Of a stretch of DNA of 64,000 nucleotides, positions 35,977 to 45,486 are shown in pieces. The notes under the pieces are model-generated. The model was not told where the DNA came from. It did no database searches and was given only the letters and a program-made list of their open reading frames with translations. Position numbers and translations under genes: made by a program. The stretch is taken from contig NZ_KE340380.1 of assembly GCF_000413935.1 (NCBI RefSeq), positions 744,001-808,000 on the forward strand, given 5' to 3'. The DNA is from Acinetobacter colistiniresistens. GTDB taxonomy: Bacteria > Pseudomonadota > Gammaproteobacteria > Pseudomonadales > Moraxellaceae. Within the stretch, counting starts at the first letter, position 1; the number at the start of each line of letters is the position of its first letter.

Positions 35977-38205
35977 TTACATCATGGCAGGATCGCTAAA
36001 TGAATCCTCACCGGTTTCAACTCGCCCTGCAAAACGGCGGTAGTAACTCACATCACTTTGACATGTCACTTCAAAGTCATACCAATATCCGACTTCTGCC
36101 AATGCCCAATGCTGTTTCGCTACTTGTCCCGCTTTTACGCTCACCTGCAAAGGCGCATCGGTGCGATAGGCACAGGGTTTTAGTGTAAAGAGTGCATCTT
36201 TGGTTCCATTATTCATCAACTCAGCATAAACATCCCCATTGGCGATGTCATAACACACCCGAATCTCGGGTTGAACACCACTATCGACAATACGTTGTAT
36301 ATCACCTTTAAAATGGCGATGGTAACCATTTGGTCCGAGTACCCATAAATCATAACGCCCTAAATTATCTTTCAAGGCATCCCAAACATCCTCTAAAGTT
36401 TTGTTCGGTTCGACAATATAGCGTTGAGGAATACGGCTTAGATTCAATTTGTCGTATACATGGAATACTGCCGCCTGTGTACCGGTATTCGCAAAAATTA
36501 ACTGTACCTTGCCATCAGTCTGACATTTTGCACTGGTATGCAATTCATAAGGTAAGGCACGCGAAAAACGGATCCCGCTTTGCTGAATCGGTGTTTTAAT
36601 CTCACTTGGCACAGGCACAGCCGGCAAAGCCTCCTGACGTGTTCTTAAATTATCTGCATCTAACCGTGTTTGTTGTCCGTTTAATGAGGGTACGCCATCC
36701 GCATTTGGATTTTTGAAATTAAAAGCACTGGTGAGATCACCACAGACAGCACGGCGGTATGGACTAATATTGGGTTCTTCCACCCCAAAACGCTGCTCCA
36801 AGAACATCAACACCGAAGTATGATCAAATACTTGTGAATTCACCCAGCCGCCACGGCTCCAAGGCGAAATCACATACAACGGAACACGTGGTCCGGGGCC
36901 GTATACACGACCATCTGGTAGCGGTTGCGAGCGGCTCCCCTCTGGTGCAGGATGATTAAAATATTCATCTTGCATATCAGCAGTACTGAGTGTCGACTTA
37001 CCAGCATATTGACCGTTTGCAAGCCGTGATGGCGCAGATGGTGATGGTACATGATCAAAATAACCATCATTTTCATCAAAATTAATCAATAAGGCGGTTT
37101 TACTCCATACTTCTGGCACAGCCGTTAACGCATTCATAATTTCCTGAATAAACCATGCGCCTTGTACAGGACTTGATGGATCAGGATGTTCGCAATAAAT
37201 GGATGGCGCATTAATCCAAGAAACTTGTGGTAATTTACCTTCTCGAATATCTCGTTTAAATGCATCCAGATATTCTTCAGGTTTATTCCCTGGCAAAGTA
37301 TTGGCAATACCTTTATATAATGGATTTTTTGCATTATCCGTTGCGCGATCATAGGCTTTATAGGGTAATTTCTGTCCTGTATCGGCATAGGGCTTATTGG
37401 GTTCACCGCCACTTGAAACAGGATAGCCTGATGCTATATTTGCCTTTCTAAATGATCGGAATGCCCCTAGCATATTATCACCCCACTCATCGGGCATATT
37501 TTGATAACACATCCAGCTGATACTCGCTTCTTCCAAGCGCTCTGCATAGGTCTTCCAGCTATAACCACGATCTGCGGTAGCTGGATTGCCATCAATCCAG
37601 TCCCATTCATTATTAACAAATGACCTTTTGGTTGGTGTTGCGCCATTTGTCCCAGTCAAATGAAATGAACGGTTCGCATCGGTACCTGTATGCATTGAAC
37701 AATGGTAAGCATCACAAAGGGTAAAGGCATTGGCGAGAGCAAACTGATATGGAAGTTCTTGCTCTTTAAAATATCCCATTGAAATATCAGTCTTATAGGT
37801 CGGCCAGTTGCCCATTCGGCCATTGTCCCATGCCAGTTGACTGTCATTCCATGTATGCGGTGTGCCACTTGCACGTTGTGCATTATTGGCACTACCGTCT
37901 AAATGAAAAGGGGTTAAAACCTGCCCATTGCGTCTCAACTGCTCCCACACACGGCGGCCATTTGCCAAAGGAATGGTAAAACGATCGGCAAAACCACGAA
38001 CACCTTTTAATGTTCCAAAGTAATGGTCAAAGGAACGGTTTTCCTGCATTAAAATCACAACATGTTCAACATCTTGAATGCTACCAGTCAGATTGTTTGC
38101 AGGAATCGCGAGTGCTTTTTGGATGCTGGATGGGAAAGCTGTCAATGCCGCAGCACCGACACCCATATTGAGAGAATAGTTTAAAAATTTACGGCGTGTA
38201 ATCAT
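35977..38205 (-). CDS. Phosphocholine-specific phospholipase C (Tat-exported)
   Basis: 742 residues. A twin-arginine signal (MITRRKFLNYSLNMGVGAAA) precedes the phosphoesterase domain (HVVILMQENRSFDHYFGTLK with the nucleophile/metal region, then NFDENDGYFDHVPSP) and two C-terminal DUF756-like domains. This is the layout of PlcH/PlcN enzymes that cleave phosphatidylcholine or sphingomyelin outside the cell. Acinetobacter genomes commonly carry two such genes. A 50-residue lipoprotein gene ends 24 bases upstream and may be co-transcribed. Confidence 0.93.
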   Translation of the reverse strand: MITRRKFLNYSLNMGVGAAALTAFPSSIQKALAIPANNLTGSIQDVEHVVILMQENRSFDHYFGTLKGVRGFADRFTIPLANGRRVWEQLRRNGQVLTPFHLDGSANNAQRASGTPHTWNDSQLAWDNGRMGNWPTYKTDISMGYFKEQELPYQFALANAFTLCDAYHCSMHTGTDANRSFHLTGTNGATPTKRSFVNNEWDWIDGNPATADRGYSWKTYAERLEEASISWMCYQNMPDEWGDNMLGAFRSFRKANIASGYPVSSGGEPNKPYADTGQKLPYKAYDRATDNAKNPLYKGIANTLPGNKPEEYLDAFKRDIREGKLPQVSWINAPSIYCEHPDPSSPVQGAWFIQEIMNALTAVPEVWSKTALLINFDENDGYFDHVPSPSAPSRLANGQYAGKSTLSTADMQDEYFNHPAPEGSRSQPLPDGRVYGPGPRVPLYVISPWSRGGWVNSQVFDHTSVLMFLEQRFGVEEPNISPYRRAVCGDLTSAFNFKNPNADGVPSLNGQQTRLDADNLRTRQEALPAVPVPSEIKTPIQQSGIRFSRALPYELHTSAKCQTDGKVQLIFANTGTQAAVFHVYDKLNLSRIPQRYIVEPNKTLEDVWDALKDNLGRYDLWVLGPNGYHRHFKGDIQRIVDSGVQPEIRVCYDIANGDVYAELMNNGTKDALFTLKPCAYRTDAPLQVSVKAGQVAKQHWALAEVGYWYDFEVTCQSDVSYYRRFAGRVETGEDSFSDPAMM

Positions 38206-38229
38206 GATTAAAGTCTTCTTATTGTTCTT

Positions 38230-38382
38230 TTATGGAGCACAGCGCATAACAGGCTTTTTTCCTGTTTCTGATGTGGTTGAATGATCATTTGCCGAATCGT
38301 TGCAGCCACTCAGCAAAATGACACTCATTAACAAAAAATGCGAATATTTAAAGAAAACGACGCCTGCGCCCTGCCTGTTCAT
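38230..38382 (-). CDS. Small lipoprotein (50 residues) upstream of phospholipase C
   Basis: The minus strand from the ATG at 38382 encodes 50 residues. A short signal peptide ends in a textbook lipobox (SVILLSGC, cysteine at residue 27). The rest is a polar 23-residue tail (NDSANDHSTTSETGKKPVMR then CAP). The ribosome site is weak, and an internal ATG at residue 19 is possible. The stop lies 24 bases before the plc start on the same strand. The function is unknown; a role tied to the lipase is only suggested by position. Confidence 0.6.
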   Translation of the reverse strand: MNRQGAGVVFFKYSHFLLMSVILLSGCNDSANDHSTTSETGKKPVMRCAP

Positions 38383-38527
38383 TGCGATGTCCAATCCATT
38401 CTGAAACCAAGATGACTAACATAGAAAAGTACAATGACAGGGACGTGACCCAAATCTTTCAATTTAATGAAAAGATCGGAGTCTTATTATTCTAATAATG
38501 ACCTGCAGCGGTCACCAATCACCACAT

Positions 38528-40537
38528 TTAAGGCTTTAATTGAACGTTTTGAAGTTCAGCATCAAAGCTATCCACCAAACTTTTAATGGTCGACTCTTGA
38601 TGAAGTAATTCAACTGCACGGCTAAACGCGCGTTCTTTACGTTCATTTTGCATCACTAACGGCGTATTCGAATCAACGACAGCGTATTGCACACTAAACT
38701 GCGTTTGCGGCCATTGCGCTTTTAATGCATCCTCTAAACCATGCTGTAATTGCGACAACATACCTTCGTATTCCTGCGGAATCTTGAAGGTTGAAGCACC
38801 ATTAATTTGTCCCTGCATGATGCCATGCTGCGCCAACTCTTGAACCGCAGGCGATAACTGACTGGTTCTAAACCAAAACTCCCATTTTGCTAAATCCCAA
38901 TCACCTTCTAAAACTTGCTCAGCTAACTTTAGAATATCCTGCGGCATAAGATGGCTCTGCTCAGCCATGCCCTCCGCTGCGACTGCTGTCTTTTCAAGTA
39001 CAGGCTGAATGATCGGCTCTTCAGTCGTTTGAACAGAATGCTCAGGCTCGACAACAAGACGAGCTTCAAGCTTCGGGCTTTCCACTACAACTTGTACTGC
39101 TACATCTGGTTCAACAGGGAAAATCAAAACATCATCATTTTCTGTAAGCATAGATTGAGTTAAATGCTGCTCTGCAGATGCTTCCAATCCAATCAATTGC
39201 CCCGCTTCTGCATCGAATACCATCAGACTGCTATCCTGATTTTCTGTCGCAGGTTCAGGTTCAGGTTCAGGTTCAGGTTCAGGTTCAGGTTCAGGTTCAG
39301 GTTCAGGTTCAGGTTCAGGTTCAGGTTCAACATGACCAACTTCTGCCTGAACTGCAAGCTGATTGTCTTGACTTAAATTCTGTACTGGTTGAGCGACAAC
39401 AGCGGCTGCAATCTGGGTTACGGGTGTTGCGCTGACCGTTACCTCATGCATGCTCATTGGTCTAAATGCGAGTAAACGCAAGACTGTCATTTCAAAGCCT
39501 TGCTCTTGTGTCACCGCAAGCTGCAACTCAGCACGCCCTTTGCAGGCAATTTGATAATAAAGCTGCAAATCCTGAGCAGAAACCAGCTTGGAAAGCTGTA
39601 TAATTTTCTGATTAATTTCCTCACTATATTTCAGTGCAAGATCAGGTAAATACTGCAATATAGCCAATTCATGCAAGGTCGAAACCAGTTGATCCAGAAC
39701 CAAAGACACATCTAAGGCTTGCTGTCTAAACTGTAGCAATAACTGACTGACTCGAGCCTGCTGATTTTGATGAATCGCTAAAATCAGGTCATAAATAATG
39801 GTTCGGTCAATTAAGCCCAACATGTCTTTGACATCTTGATGATGGACAGCACCTTGACCATAGGCAATCGCTTGGTCAGTTAACGATAACGCATCGCGCA
39901 ATGAACCTTGTGCAGATTCAGCAATTTGCCAAATCGCATCTTGATCGGCTTCGATCTGTTCTTTATTTAAAATTGCAGTCAGATGTTCTGTGATTTCATC
40001 GACAGCCAAAGGACGCAGGGTAAATTGTAAACAACGCGAGATCACGGTAATTGGAAGTTTTTGAGGATCTGTTGTTGCAAATAGGAATTTGACGTGTTCG
40101 GGCGGCTCTTCCAATGTTTTTAACAACGCATTAAAAGAATGCGTTGAAAGCATATGTACTTCATCGATCAAGTAAACTTTGAAGCGACCTTGCGTCGGTG
40201 CATAAGGCACATTGTCGAGTAACTCGCGGGTATCTTCAACTTTGGTTCGTGATGCCGCATCGATCTCAATCAAGTCGATAAAACGGCCTTCATTTACCGC
40301 TTTACAGGTTGCACAGACTTCACATGGCGTCGAAGTAACCCCAGTCTCACAGTTTAAACACTTGGCCAAAATACGGGCAATCGTGGTTTTTCCGACCCCA
40401 CGCGTTCCTGTAAACAAGTAGGCATGATGCAAACGCCCACGTTCCAATGCGCTGGTTAAAGCACGAGAAACATGGTTTTGCCCCACTAACTCATTGAAAT
40501 TACGTGGACGGTATTTTCTTGCCAGTACTTGATACAT
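38528..40537 (-). CDS. dnaX: DNA polymerase III subunit tau/gamma
   Basis: 669 residues from the ATG at 40537, which follows AAAAAGGAG; the frame extends 9 codons further up but without a site. The AAA+ clamp-loader part has Walker A GTRGVGKTT (residues 44-52), a four-cysteine zinc finger (CLNCETG, CEVCATC), Walker B LIDEVHMLS and the sensor FATTDPQKLP. After domain III (about residue 370) comes a variable linker with an unusual run of about 13 Glu-Pro pairs, then the tau C-terminal domains that bind DnaB and Pol III alpha. It loads the beta clamp at the replication fork. Confidence 0.96.
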   Translation of the reverse strand: MYQVLARKYRPRNFNELVGQNHVSRALTSALERGRLHHAYLFTGTRGVGKTTIARILAKCLNCETGVTSTPCEVCATCKAVNEGRFIDLIEIDAASRTKVEDTRELLDNVPYAPTQGRFKVYLIDEVHMLSTHSFNALLKTLEEPPEHVKFLFATTDPQKLPITVISRCLQFTLRPLAVDEITEHLTAILNKEQIEADQDAIWQIAESAQGSLRDALSLTDQAIAYGQGAVHHQDVKDMLGLIDRTIIYDLILAIHQNQQARVSQLLLQFRQQALDVSLVLDQLVSTLHELAILQYLPDLALKYSEEINQKIIQLSKLVSAQDLQLYYQIACKGRAELQLAVTQEQGFEMTVLRLLAFRPMSMHEVTVSATPVTQIAAAVVAQPVQNLSQDNQLAVQAEVGHVEPEPEPEPEPEPEPEPEPEPEPEPEPATENQDSSLMVFDAEAGQLIGLEASAEQHLTQSMLTENDDVLIFPVEPDVAVQVVVESPKLEARLVVEPEHSVQTTEEPIIQPVLEKTAVAAEGMAEQSHLMPQDILKLAEQVLEGDWDLAKWEFWFRTSQLSPAVQELAQHGIMQGQINGASTFKIPQEYEGMLSQLQHGLEDALKAQWPQTQFSVQYAVVDSNTPLVMQNERKERAFSRAVELLHQESTIKSLVDSFDAELQNVQLKP
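39252..39329 (-). repeat. Hexanucleotide microsatellite inside dnaX (13 units of GGTTCA on + strand)
   Basis: Thirteen uninterrupted copies of a 6-bp unit (78 bp) encode a Glu-Pro run in the tau linker. The unit length is a multiple of three, so copy-number change would alter the linker length without a frameshift. Confidence 0.97.
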
Positions 40538-40729
40538 GTATGCTCCTTTTTGCATGTTAAGCATACTGTTTTTTTGAAAGACTGTGAACGAATCCGCTGC
40601 TAATTGATCAAGATTAAGTACATTCTACGACTTTTCATGCGGATTTCATCACATTCACACAGGACTTGCGTCAATATTCAACTCAAGGGACAATATGCGC
40701 CAATTTAAATGTTGTTGGTTTCATTTCCC

Positions 40730-41890
40730 ATGTCTCAATCTTTAGCGGTACTCGGCGGCATTACCGCAGAACAATTTCTTACGGAATACTGGCAGAAAAA
40801 ACCCTTGCTGGTCCGCAATGCAATGCCTGAAATTATCGGTTTATTAGAACCAGAAGATATTCAAGAATTGGCGCTTGAAGAAGATGTCACTGCCCGCTTA
40901 ATTCGTCAAAAAAATAAAAATCCAAATGAATGGCATGTTAAATCATCGCCTTTGACCAAAGGCGATTTCCAAAAACTGCCTAATCTATGGACACTTTTAG
41001 TTCAGGCAGTGGATCACTACTCTTTCGATATCGCTGAACTTTGGAAGAAATTTCCCTTTATTCCTCAATGGCGTCGCGATGACATCATGGTGTCTTATGC
41101 ACCTCAAGGCGGTTCTGTCGGTAAACACTTCGATTTTTATGATGTGTTTCTGGTACAAGGACATGGTCACCGTCGTTGGCAATTAGGTCAAATGTGTGAT
41201 GCGTCGACTCAATTTTTACCCGATCAGCCCTTAAAACTGTTAGCTGAACTGGATATCCAGTTTGATGAAGTACTTGCCCCTGGTGACCTTCTATATGTAC
41301 CCCCAGGCCTTGCACATTACGGCGTAGCAGAAGATGACTGCTTAACCTTCTCTTTTGGTTTCCGTATGCCGAATCTTTCAGAAATGATTGATCAGGTCAG
41401 TGATAAATTTGCGGAAAATACTTCTCTCAAAAATCCATTGGCGGATATTGCACGCCAGCAAACTGCGAATCTTGGGGAAATTAACAGTACTGAATTTTCA
41501 TATTTAAAAACTCAGTTACTGGATTATCTCACTCAAGCGCCTGAGTTCGATGCGGCAATCATGGCGTATATGAGCGAAGCAAGCTACCCAAACAACATTC
41601 CAGAACCAGAAGAAGTTGATGTTAATGATGTTGCCGAGGTGATTGGCGCGGATTATCAAATCATTCTAGAGCCAGCTTCTCGATTACTTTATAGAAAACA
41701 AGGTGAATCTTTAGAGTTTTGGGCAAATGGCGATACCATTTGCATTTCTGAAACATTCGCCCCTTACCTTAAACAAATAGCAGATGGTGAAAGCTTGATG
41801 CTTGATGAACGCTTTCATGCAGCAGAGATTTTAGAAGATATAACTCTACTGCTAAATAGTGCTGTTGTGATGCTCTTGCCACCAAACTAA
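40730..41890 (+). CDS. roxA: JmjC-type ribosomal oxygenase (RoxA/YcfD-like)
   Basis: 386 residues from ATG 40730 (an in-frame ATG at 40709 adds seven residues). The cupin/JmjC domain shows the iron-binding HxD in SVGKHFDFYDVFLVQGHGHR and the distal histidine in PGLAHYGVAEDD, with the 2-oxoglutarate region typical of the family; a winged-helix C-terminal part follows. The N-terminus FLTEYWQKKPLLVRNA matches YcfD-type proteins, which hydroxylate an arginine of ribosomal protein L16. It is a single gene divergent from dnaX. Confidence 0.88.
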   Translation: MSQSLAVLGGITAEQFLTEYWQKKPLLVRNAMPEIIGLLEPEDIQELALEEDVTARLIRQKNKNPNEWHVKSSPLTKGDFQKLPNLWTLLVQAVDHYSFDIAELWKKFPFIPQWRRDDIMVSYAPQGGSVGKHFDFYDVFLVQGHGHRRWQLGQMCDASTQFLPDQPLKLLAELDIQFDEVLAPGDLLYVPPGLAHYGVAEDDCLTFSFGFRMPNLSEMIDQVSDKFAENTSLKNPLADIARQQTANLGEINSTEFSYLKTQLLDYLTQAPEFDAAIMAYMSEASYPNNIPEPEEVDVNDVAEVIGADYQIILEPASRLLYRKQGESLEFWANGDTICISETFAPYLKQIADGESLMLDERFHAAEILEDITLLLNSAVVMLLPPN

Positions 41891-41906
41891 GGCTGTAAGC
41901 TATTTC

Positions 41907-41948
41907 AACGATGCCAAGGACGTTTTAATTCTCAGCCTTGGCATCGTT
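41907..41948. repeat. Perfect 13-bp inverted repeat after roxA
   Basis: AACGATGCCAAGG (41907-41919) and CCTTGGCATCGTT (41936-41948) pair perfectly with a 16-base loop. It lies 17 bases after the roxA stop and probably ends its transcript, although no strong T-run follows. Confidence 0.75.
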
Positions 41949-42102
41949 GCACGACAATACGAACAAAAAATAAACCCATACTTTTTTTAATGATTACATT
42001 TTAATGCTTGAATAAGAAAAAAAATTTAATAGACTAAAGCGAAGTCATTATAAAAAACATTCGATATAAATCGCTTTTATATAACAGCAAGGAGTCCGAC
42101 TT

Positions 42103-43158
42103 GTGTTTAAAAAAATATTGTGTCTTTCCATTCTTAGCTCATCACTAATCCTACAAACCAGTCATGCCTGTACTCGTGCCGTTTATTTAGGCAATAACAA
42201 CCACATCATTACTGCGCGTTCAATGGACTGGAAAGTTGATGTCGGCACCAATTTATGGATTTTTCCAAGTGGCGTGATGAGAGATAGTAATGCCGGACCA
42301 AAATCACTAAAATGGAAAGCAAAATATGGCAGTGTTATTGCAACAGGCTATGATATATCAACCACCGATGGCATGAATGAAGCGGGACTTGTTGCAAACG
42401 TATTATGGTTGGTCGAGTCACAATATCCTGACACCAAAAAATCTAATAAACCGCAACTCAGTATTTCTGCTTGGGCACAATATGTCCTCGATAACTATGC
42501 AACCGTTTCCGAAGCAGTAAATGCATTGGAAAAAGAACCGTTTGACCTGATTACCGATAGTGTTCCGGGTGAACAACGTTTAGCAACATTACATTTATCT
42601 ATTTCAGATAAAACTGGTGATAGTGCAATTATTGAATATATAGGTGGTCAGCAGGTCATTCATCACAACAAAAAATACCAAGTCATGACCAACTCCCCAA
42701 CCTTTGATCAACAACTTGCATTAAATACTTACTGGCAACAAATTGGTGGAACAGTGATGCTACCAGGCACCAATCGGGCTGCTGATCGATTTGCGCGCGC
42801 GTCATTTTATATCAATGCAATTCCAAAGAGTGATAACCCTAAAGATGCGTTAGCTTCAGTCTTTAGTGTGATCCGTAATGCATCTGTTCCCTATGGTTTA
42901 AATACGGCAGAAGAACCTAATATTTCCTCTACACGCTGGAGAACAGTTGCGGATCATAAGCAGCAACTTTATTTCTTTGAATCCGCTGTTTCGCCAAATG
43001 TCTTTTGGGTAGATTTAAAGAAAATTAACTTTAAAGACGGTTTAACGCGTAAACTTGACCTTGGCAAAGATCAACAGAATACTTTTGCTGGCGATGCAAC
43101 CGATCATTTTAAAATATCAAAACCATTTGAATTTCTTGGTCCACAATTACATCGTTAA
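42103..43158 (+). CDS. Secreted linear-amide hydrolase, choloylglycine hydrolase / penicillin V acylase family
   Basis: 351 residues with a GTG start that follows AAGGAG. A signal peptide (MFKKILCLSILSSSLILQTS then HA) is cleaved just before Cys-Thr-Arg (CTRAVYLGNN). This exposes the N-terminal cysteine that is the nucleophile of Ntn hydrolases; other family features include ARSMDWK, NEAGLVANVLWL and the asparagine of QVMTNSPTFD. It should act in the periplasm or outside on N-acyl amides; bile salt, penicillin V and acyl-homoserine-lactone hydrolysis are all known in the family. A lipoprotein gene follows. Confidence 0.9.
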   Translation: MFKKILCLSILSSSLILQTSHACTRAVYLGNNNHIITARSMDWKVDVGTNLWIFPSGVMRDSNAGPKSLKWKAKYGSVIATGYDISTTDGMNEAGLVANVLWLVESQYPDTKKSNKPQLSISAWAQYVLDNYATVSEAVNALEKEPFDLITDSVPGEQRLATLHLSISDKTGDSAIIEYIGGQQVIHHNKKYQVMTNSPTFDQQLALNTYWQQIGGTVMLPGTNRAADRFARASFYINAIPKSDNPKDALASVFSVIRNASVPYGLNTAEEPNISSTRWRTVADHKQQLYFFESAVSPNVFWVDLKKINFKDGLTRKLDLGKDQQNTFAGDATDHFKISKPFEFLGPQLHR

Positions 43159-43459
43159 CACTGAAATATTGAATACATTCTAGAGAGTTAAAAGATGAAA
43201 AAAACTTTAAGTTTACTGAGCCTTTGTATTGTTATGAATGGTTGTTCAACCTTACCTGACACTTCTACAACATCAACAGGTAATTTAGCCACAGCGGGTT
43301 CGTTAAACTGCAAAGCAAATGAACTCTGCCCGAATGTTTTTGTTGAATGGGACAAGCAACACAAAGAACAGTTAAGCGTAGAAACCGTACTTAACAGTAG
43401 CTATGATTATTATGACATTATGAACCGTACCGGGTTTGTCGGAGACTTTTTTATTTAAG

Positions 43460-44362
43460 TTAAGCCACCTGACCTAACGGGTTAATCTTATCATAGTACA
43501 TTGCTTCAAACTCAAAAGGCGATACATAACCCAGTGCACTGTGTACACGCTTTTTATTGAACCAATCTACCCAGTTTAGTGTCGCAAGTTGTACATCTGC
43601 TAAACCTTGCCAATCTGCTTTTAAATATTCAATCACCTCTGTTTTGTATAAGCCATTCACCGTTTCAGCCAGAGCATTATCGTATGAATCACCCGTTGTA
43701 CCGACTGATGCTCGTAAATTTGCTGCTTCTAAACGATTGGTATAGCGAATGGAAAGATATTGCACACCTCTGTCGGAATGATGAATCACATTCTTTGGCA
43801 TGCCTCGATCATGCAATGCTTGCTCTAATGCATCAAGCACCATATCTGTATTCATCCGTGTAGATACTTTCCATCCAACAATTGCTCGTGAGAACACATC
43901 AATAACAAATGCGGTATATACCCAGCCTGAATGAGTTTGAATATACGTAAAGTCACCCACCCATAGTTGGTTTGGATGATCAGCATTAAAATTACGTTTC
44001 ACTAAATCATCTGCCCGTTTTTGGTCATCTCGGTTACGGGTGGTTTGTTTATTCTTACCACGCCAAACACCTTGTATACCTAGCTTTTGCATCAATCGAG
44101 CAACTGTACAACGTGCAATAACATAACCCTCACGTTTCAATTTTTGCCAAACTTTACGTACACCATATCGACCTGAACTTTCTTTCCAAATTCGTTTAAT
44201 TTGTTCAGCATGATACTCATCATGTAGATCTCGTTTCGCTCGATGTTCTGGATTGTCAGTGAGATCTAAAGTTCGGTAATAGGTTGAAGGTGCAATCGGT
44301 AAAATTCTACAAATCGCTTCAACACCATATCGATCTTTATTGTTATGGATAAAATCCACCAT
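43460..44362 (-). CDS. IS3-family transposase OrfB, copy 2
   Basis: Identical in sequence to the protein at 10622-11524 (300 residues, DDE integrase motifs WVGDFTYIQT, HHSDRGVQYLS and ETVNGLYKTEVI). The identity suggests recent transposition or ongoing activity in this genome. Confidence 0.96.
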   Translation of the reverse strand: MVDFIHNNKDRYGVEAICRILPIAPSTYYRTLDLTDNPEHRAKRDLHDEYHAEQIKRIWKESSGRYGVRKVWQKLKREGYVIARCTVARLMQKLGIQGVWRGKNKQTTRNRDDQKRADDLVKRNFNADHPNQLWVGDFTYIQTHSGWVYTAFVIDVFSRAIVGWKVSTRMNTDMVLDALEQALHDRGMPKNVIHHSDRGVQYLSIRYTNRLEAANLRASVGTTGDSYDNALAETVNGLYKTEVIEYLKADWQGLADVQLATLNWVDWFNKKRVHSALGYVSPFEFEAMYYDKINPLGQVA

Positions 44363-44679
44363 TATTTGTGTGGGCGGTCGAGCTCCGCCTGGGCGAAAAA
44401 AGCGGCTGCTTTACGTAGAATTTCATTGGCACGTTTTAATTCTTTAATTTCACGTTCCATTTGCTTCATTTTTTCTTGGTCAGATATCTGTTGTACTTTG
44501 GCAGGATTTAGTTGATCCAGATGCTTTAAATACCAAACACGCAATGTTTCAGGAGTACAACCGATTTTAGGAGCAATAGCTGTGATTGCTGCCCAAGTAG
44601 AAGGATAATCTTTTTCAGATTCAATTAGTAATTGAACCGCTCTTTCTCTAATTTCGGGGGTATAGTTTGGTTTTGTCAT
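44362..44679 (-). CDS. IS3-family OrfA, copy 2
   Basis: Identical to the 105-residue protein at 11524-11841, with a helix-turn-helix and a coiled coil. It overlaps orfB by one base and carries the same slippery site near its end. Confidence 0.95.
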   Translation of the reverse strand: MTKPNYTPEIRERAVQLLIESEKDYPSTWAAITAIAPKIGCTPETLRVWYLKHLDQLNPAKVQQISDQEKMKQMEREIKELKRANEILRKAAAFFAQAELDRPHK

Positions 44680-45013
44680 CGGGATAGTCTCTCAGAATAT
44701 TGACTCTCCGACAAACCCGGTACGGTTCATTAAGGGAATTACGTTCTTCATTGATGGTAAAGCTTTTGCATATAAGCCTGTTGGCCCTACACAACAAAAG
44801 AACATCAACAGACTCATTCCGCGACGCTCATCAAATCGTTTTATTCTTCCAAGTACATTCCTATTAGAGCTTAAAAAAGCACAGAATGTCGAACTTTCAA
44901 TTGAAACAGATAAAGGTAATATTAAACATTCCGTCTATACACCTACCCAGCAATCAACACTCTACCAAAACTTCGCTAAACTCATAGCTAGTTTGCCTGC
45001 ACATCAGAAATAA

Positions 45014-45486
45014 ATCGTAAAACAGAAATTATATGATTAAAGTCAGTTATTTATTTTAACTATAACTAACTGACTTTTTATATAGTAAACATATTCAAAA
45101 TAAATACGGGAATAAATTTTCAATCACTTAAACATACATAAGTTTACAAAGAAAAGTGCATTCAATATAGATTCAACCACTCATTCAAAATAAGCATTAA
45201 AACCAGTTTCCCTTTGAAAACAATTATATGAATAATCATCCATTAACCAGACTTAAATTAGACTAATCTTCTATCGTATTTTAAGATTCCTATAATAGTT
45301 ATTTTCTATAGTTAAATCACATTATTTTCAACCATGCGACTTGAAAATGCGGACTAAAGAATCATTTAAATAAATAATGTTATTTTTCCCTATGATATTT
45401 TCAAAATACCATGTAAAATCCCTGCCAAAATTGCATGATGAAATGCAACATGATGCTCTTGGCGATGGGCGAACTCGAGGCGTTGT
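45014..45486. other. Intergenic region before the tetR-type gene
   Basis: 473 AT-rich bases. It holds the terminator at 45039-45081 and presumably the promoter of the downstream TetR gene. No open frame or structured RNA was recognised in the remainder. Confidence 0.5.
45039..45081 (+). terminator. Terminator of the interrupted lipoprotein gene
   Basis: AAAGTCAGTTA (45039-45049) pairs with TAACTGACTTT (45067-45077), with T residues following. It lies 26 bases after the lipoprotein stop. Confidence 0.75.

Larger units (their letters stand above)
43421..44729 (-). mobile_element. IS3-family insertion sequence, copy 2
   Basis: It is 1309 bp, with the same ends, orfA/orfB and T6C slippery site (44395-44401) as 10583-11891. 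I saw no protein difference. A 3-bp TTA duplication flanks it (43418-43420 and 44730-44732). It disrupts a lipoprotein gene. Confidence 0.97.
43195..45013 (+). pseudogene. Lipoprotein gene interrupted by an IS3-family element
   Basis: The 5' part (43195-43420) encodes a signal peptide with a lipobox (IVMNGC) and 75 codons ending YDYYDI. The 3' part (44733-45013) continues in frame with KGITFFIDGKAFAYKPVG and ends FAKLIASLPAHQK. Removing the IS and one TTA repeat restores a 168-residue protein. The 43195-43458 frame now ends inside the IS after 87 codons. The function is unknown; it follows the choloylglycine-hydrolase gene by 36 bp and may have belonged to its operon. Confidence 0.9.

Noticed and set aside
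39164..39435. Plus-strand frames of Arg-Phe or Val-Gln repeats
   Set aside because: They are antisense shadows of the dnaX hexamer repeat; repetitive composition follows from the microsatellite.
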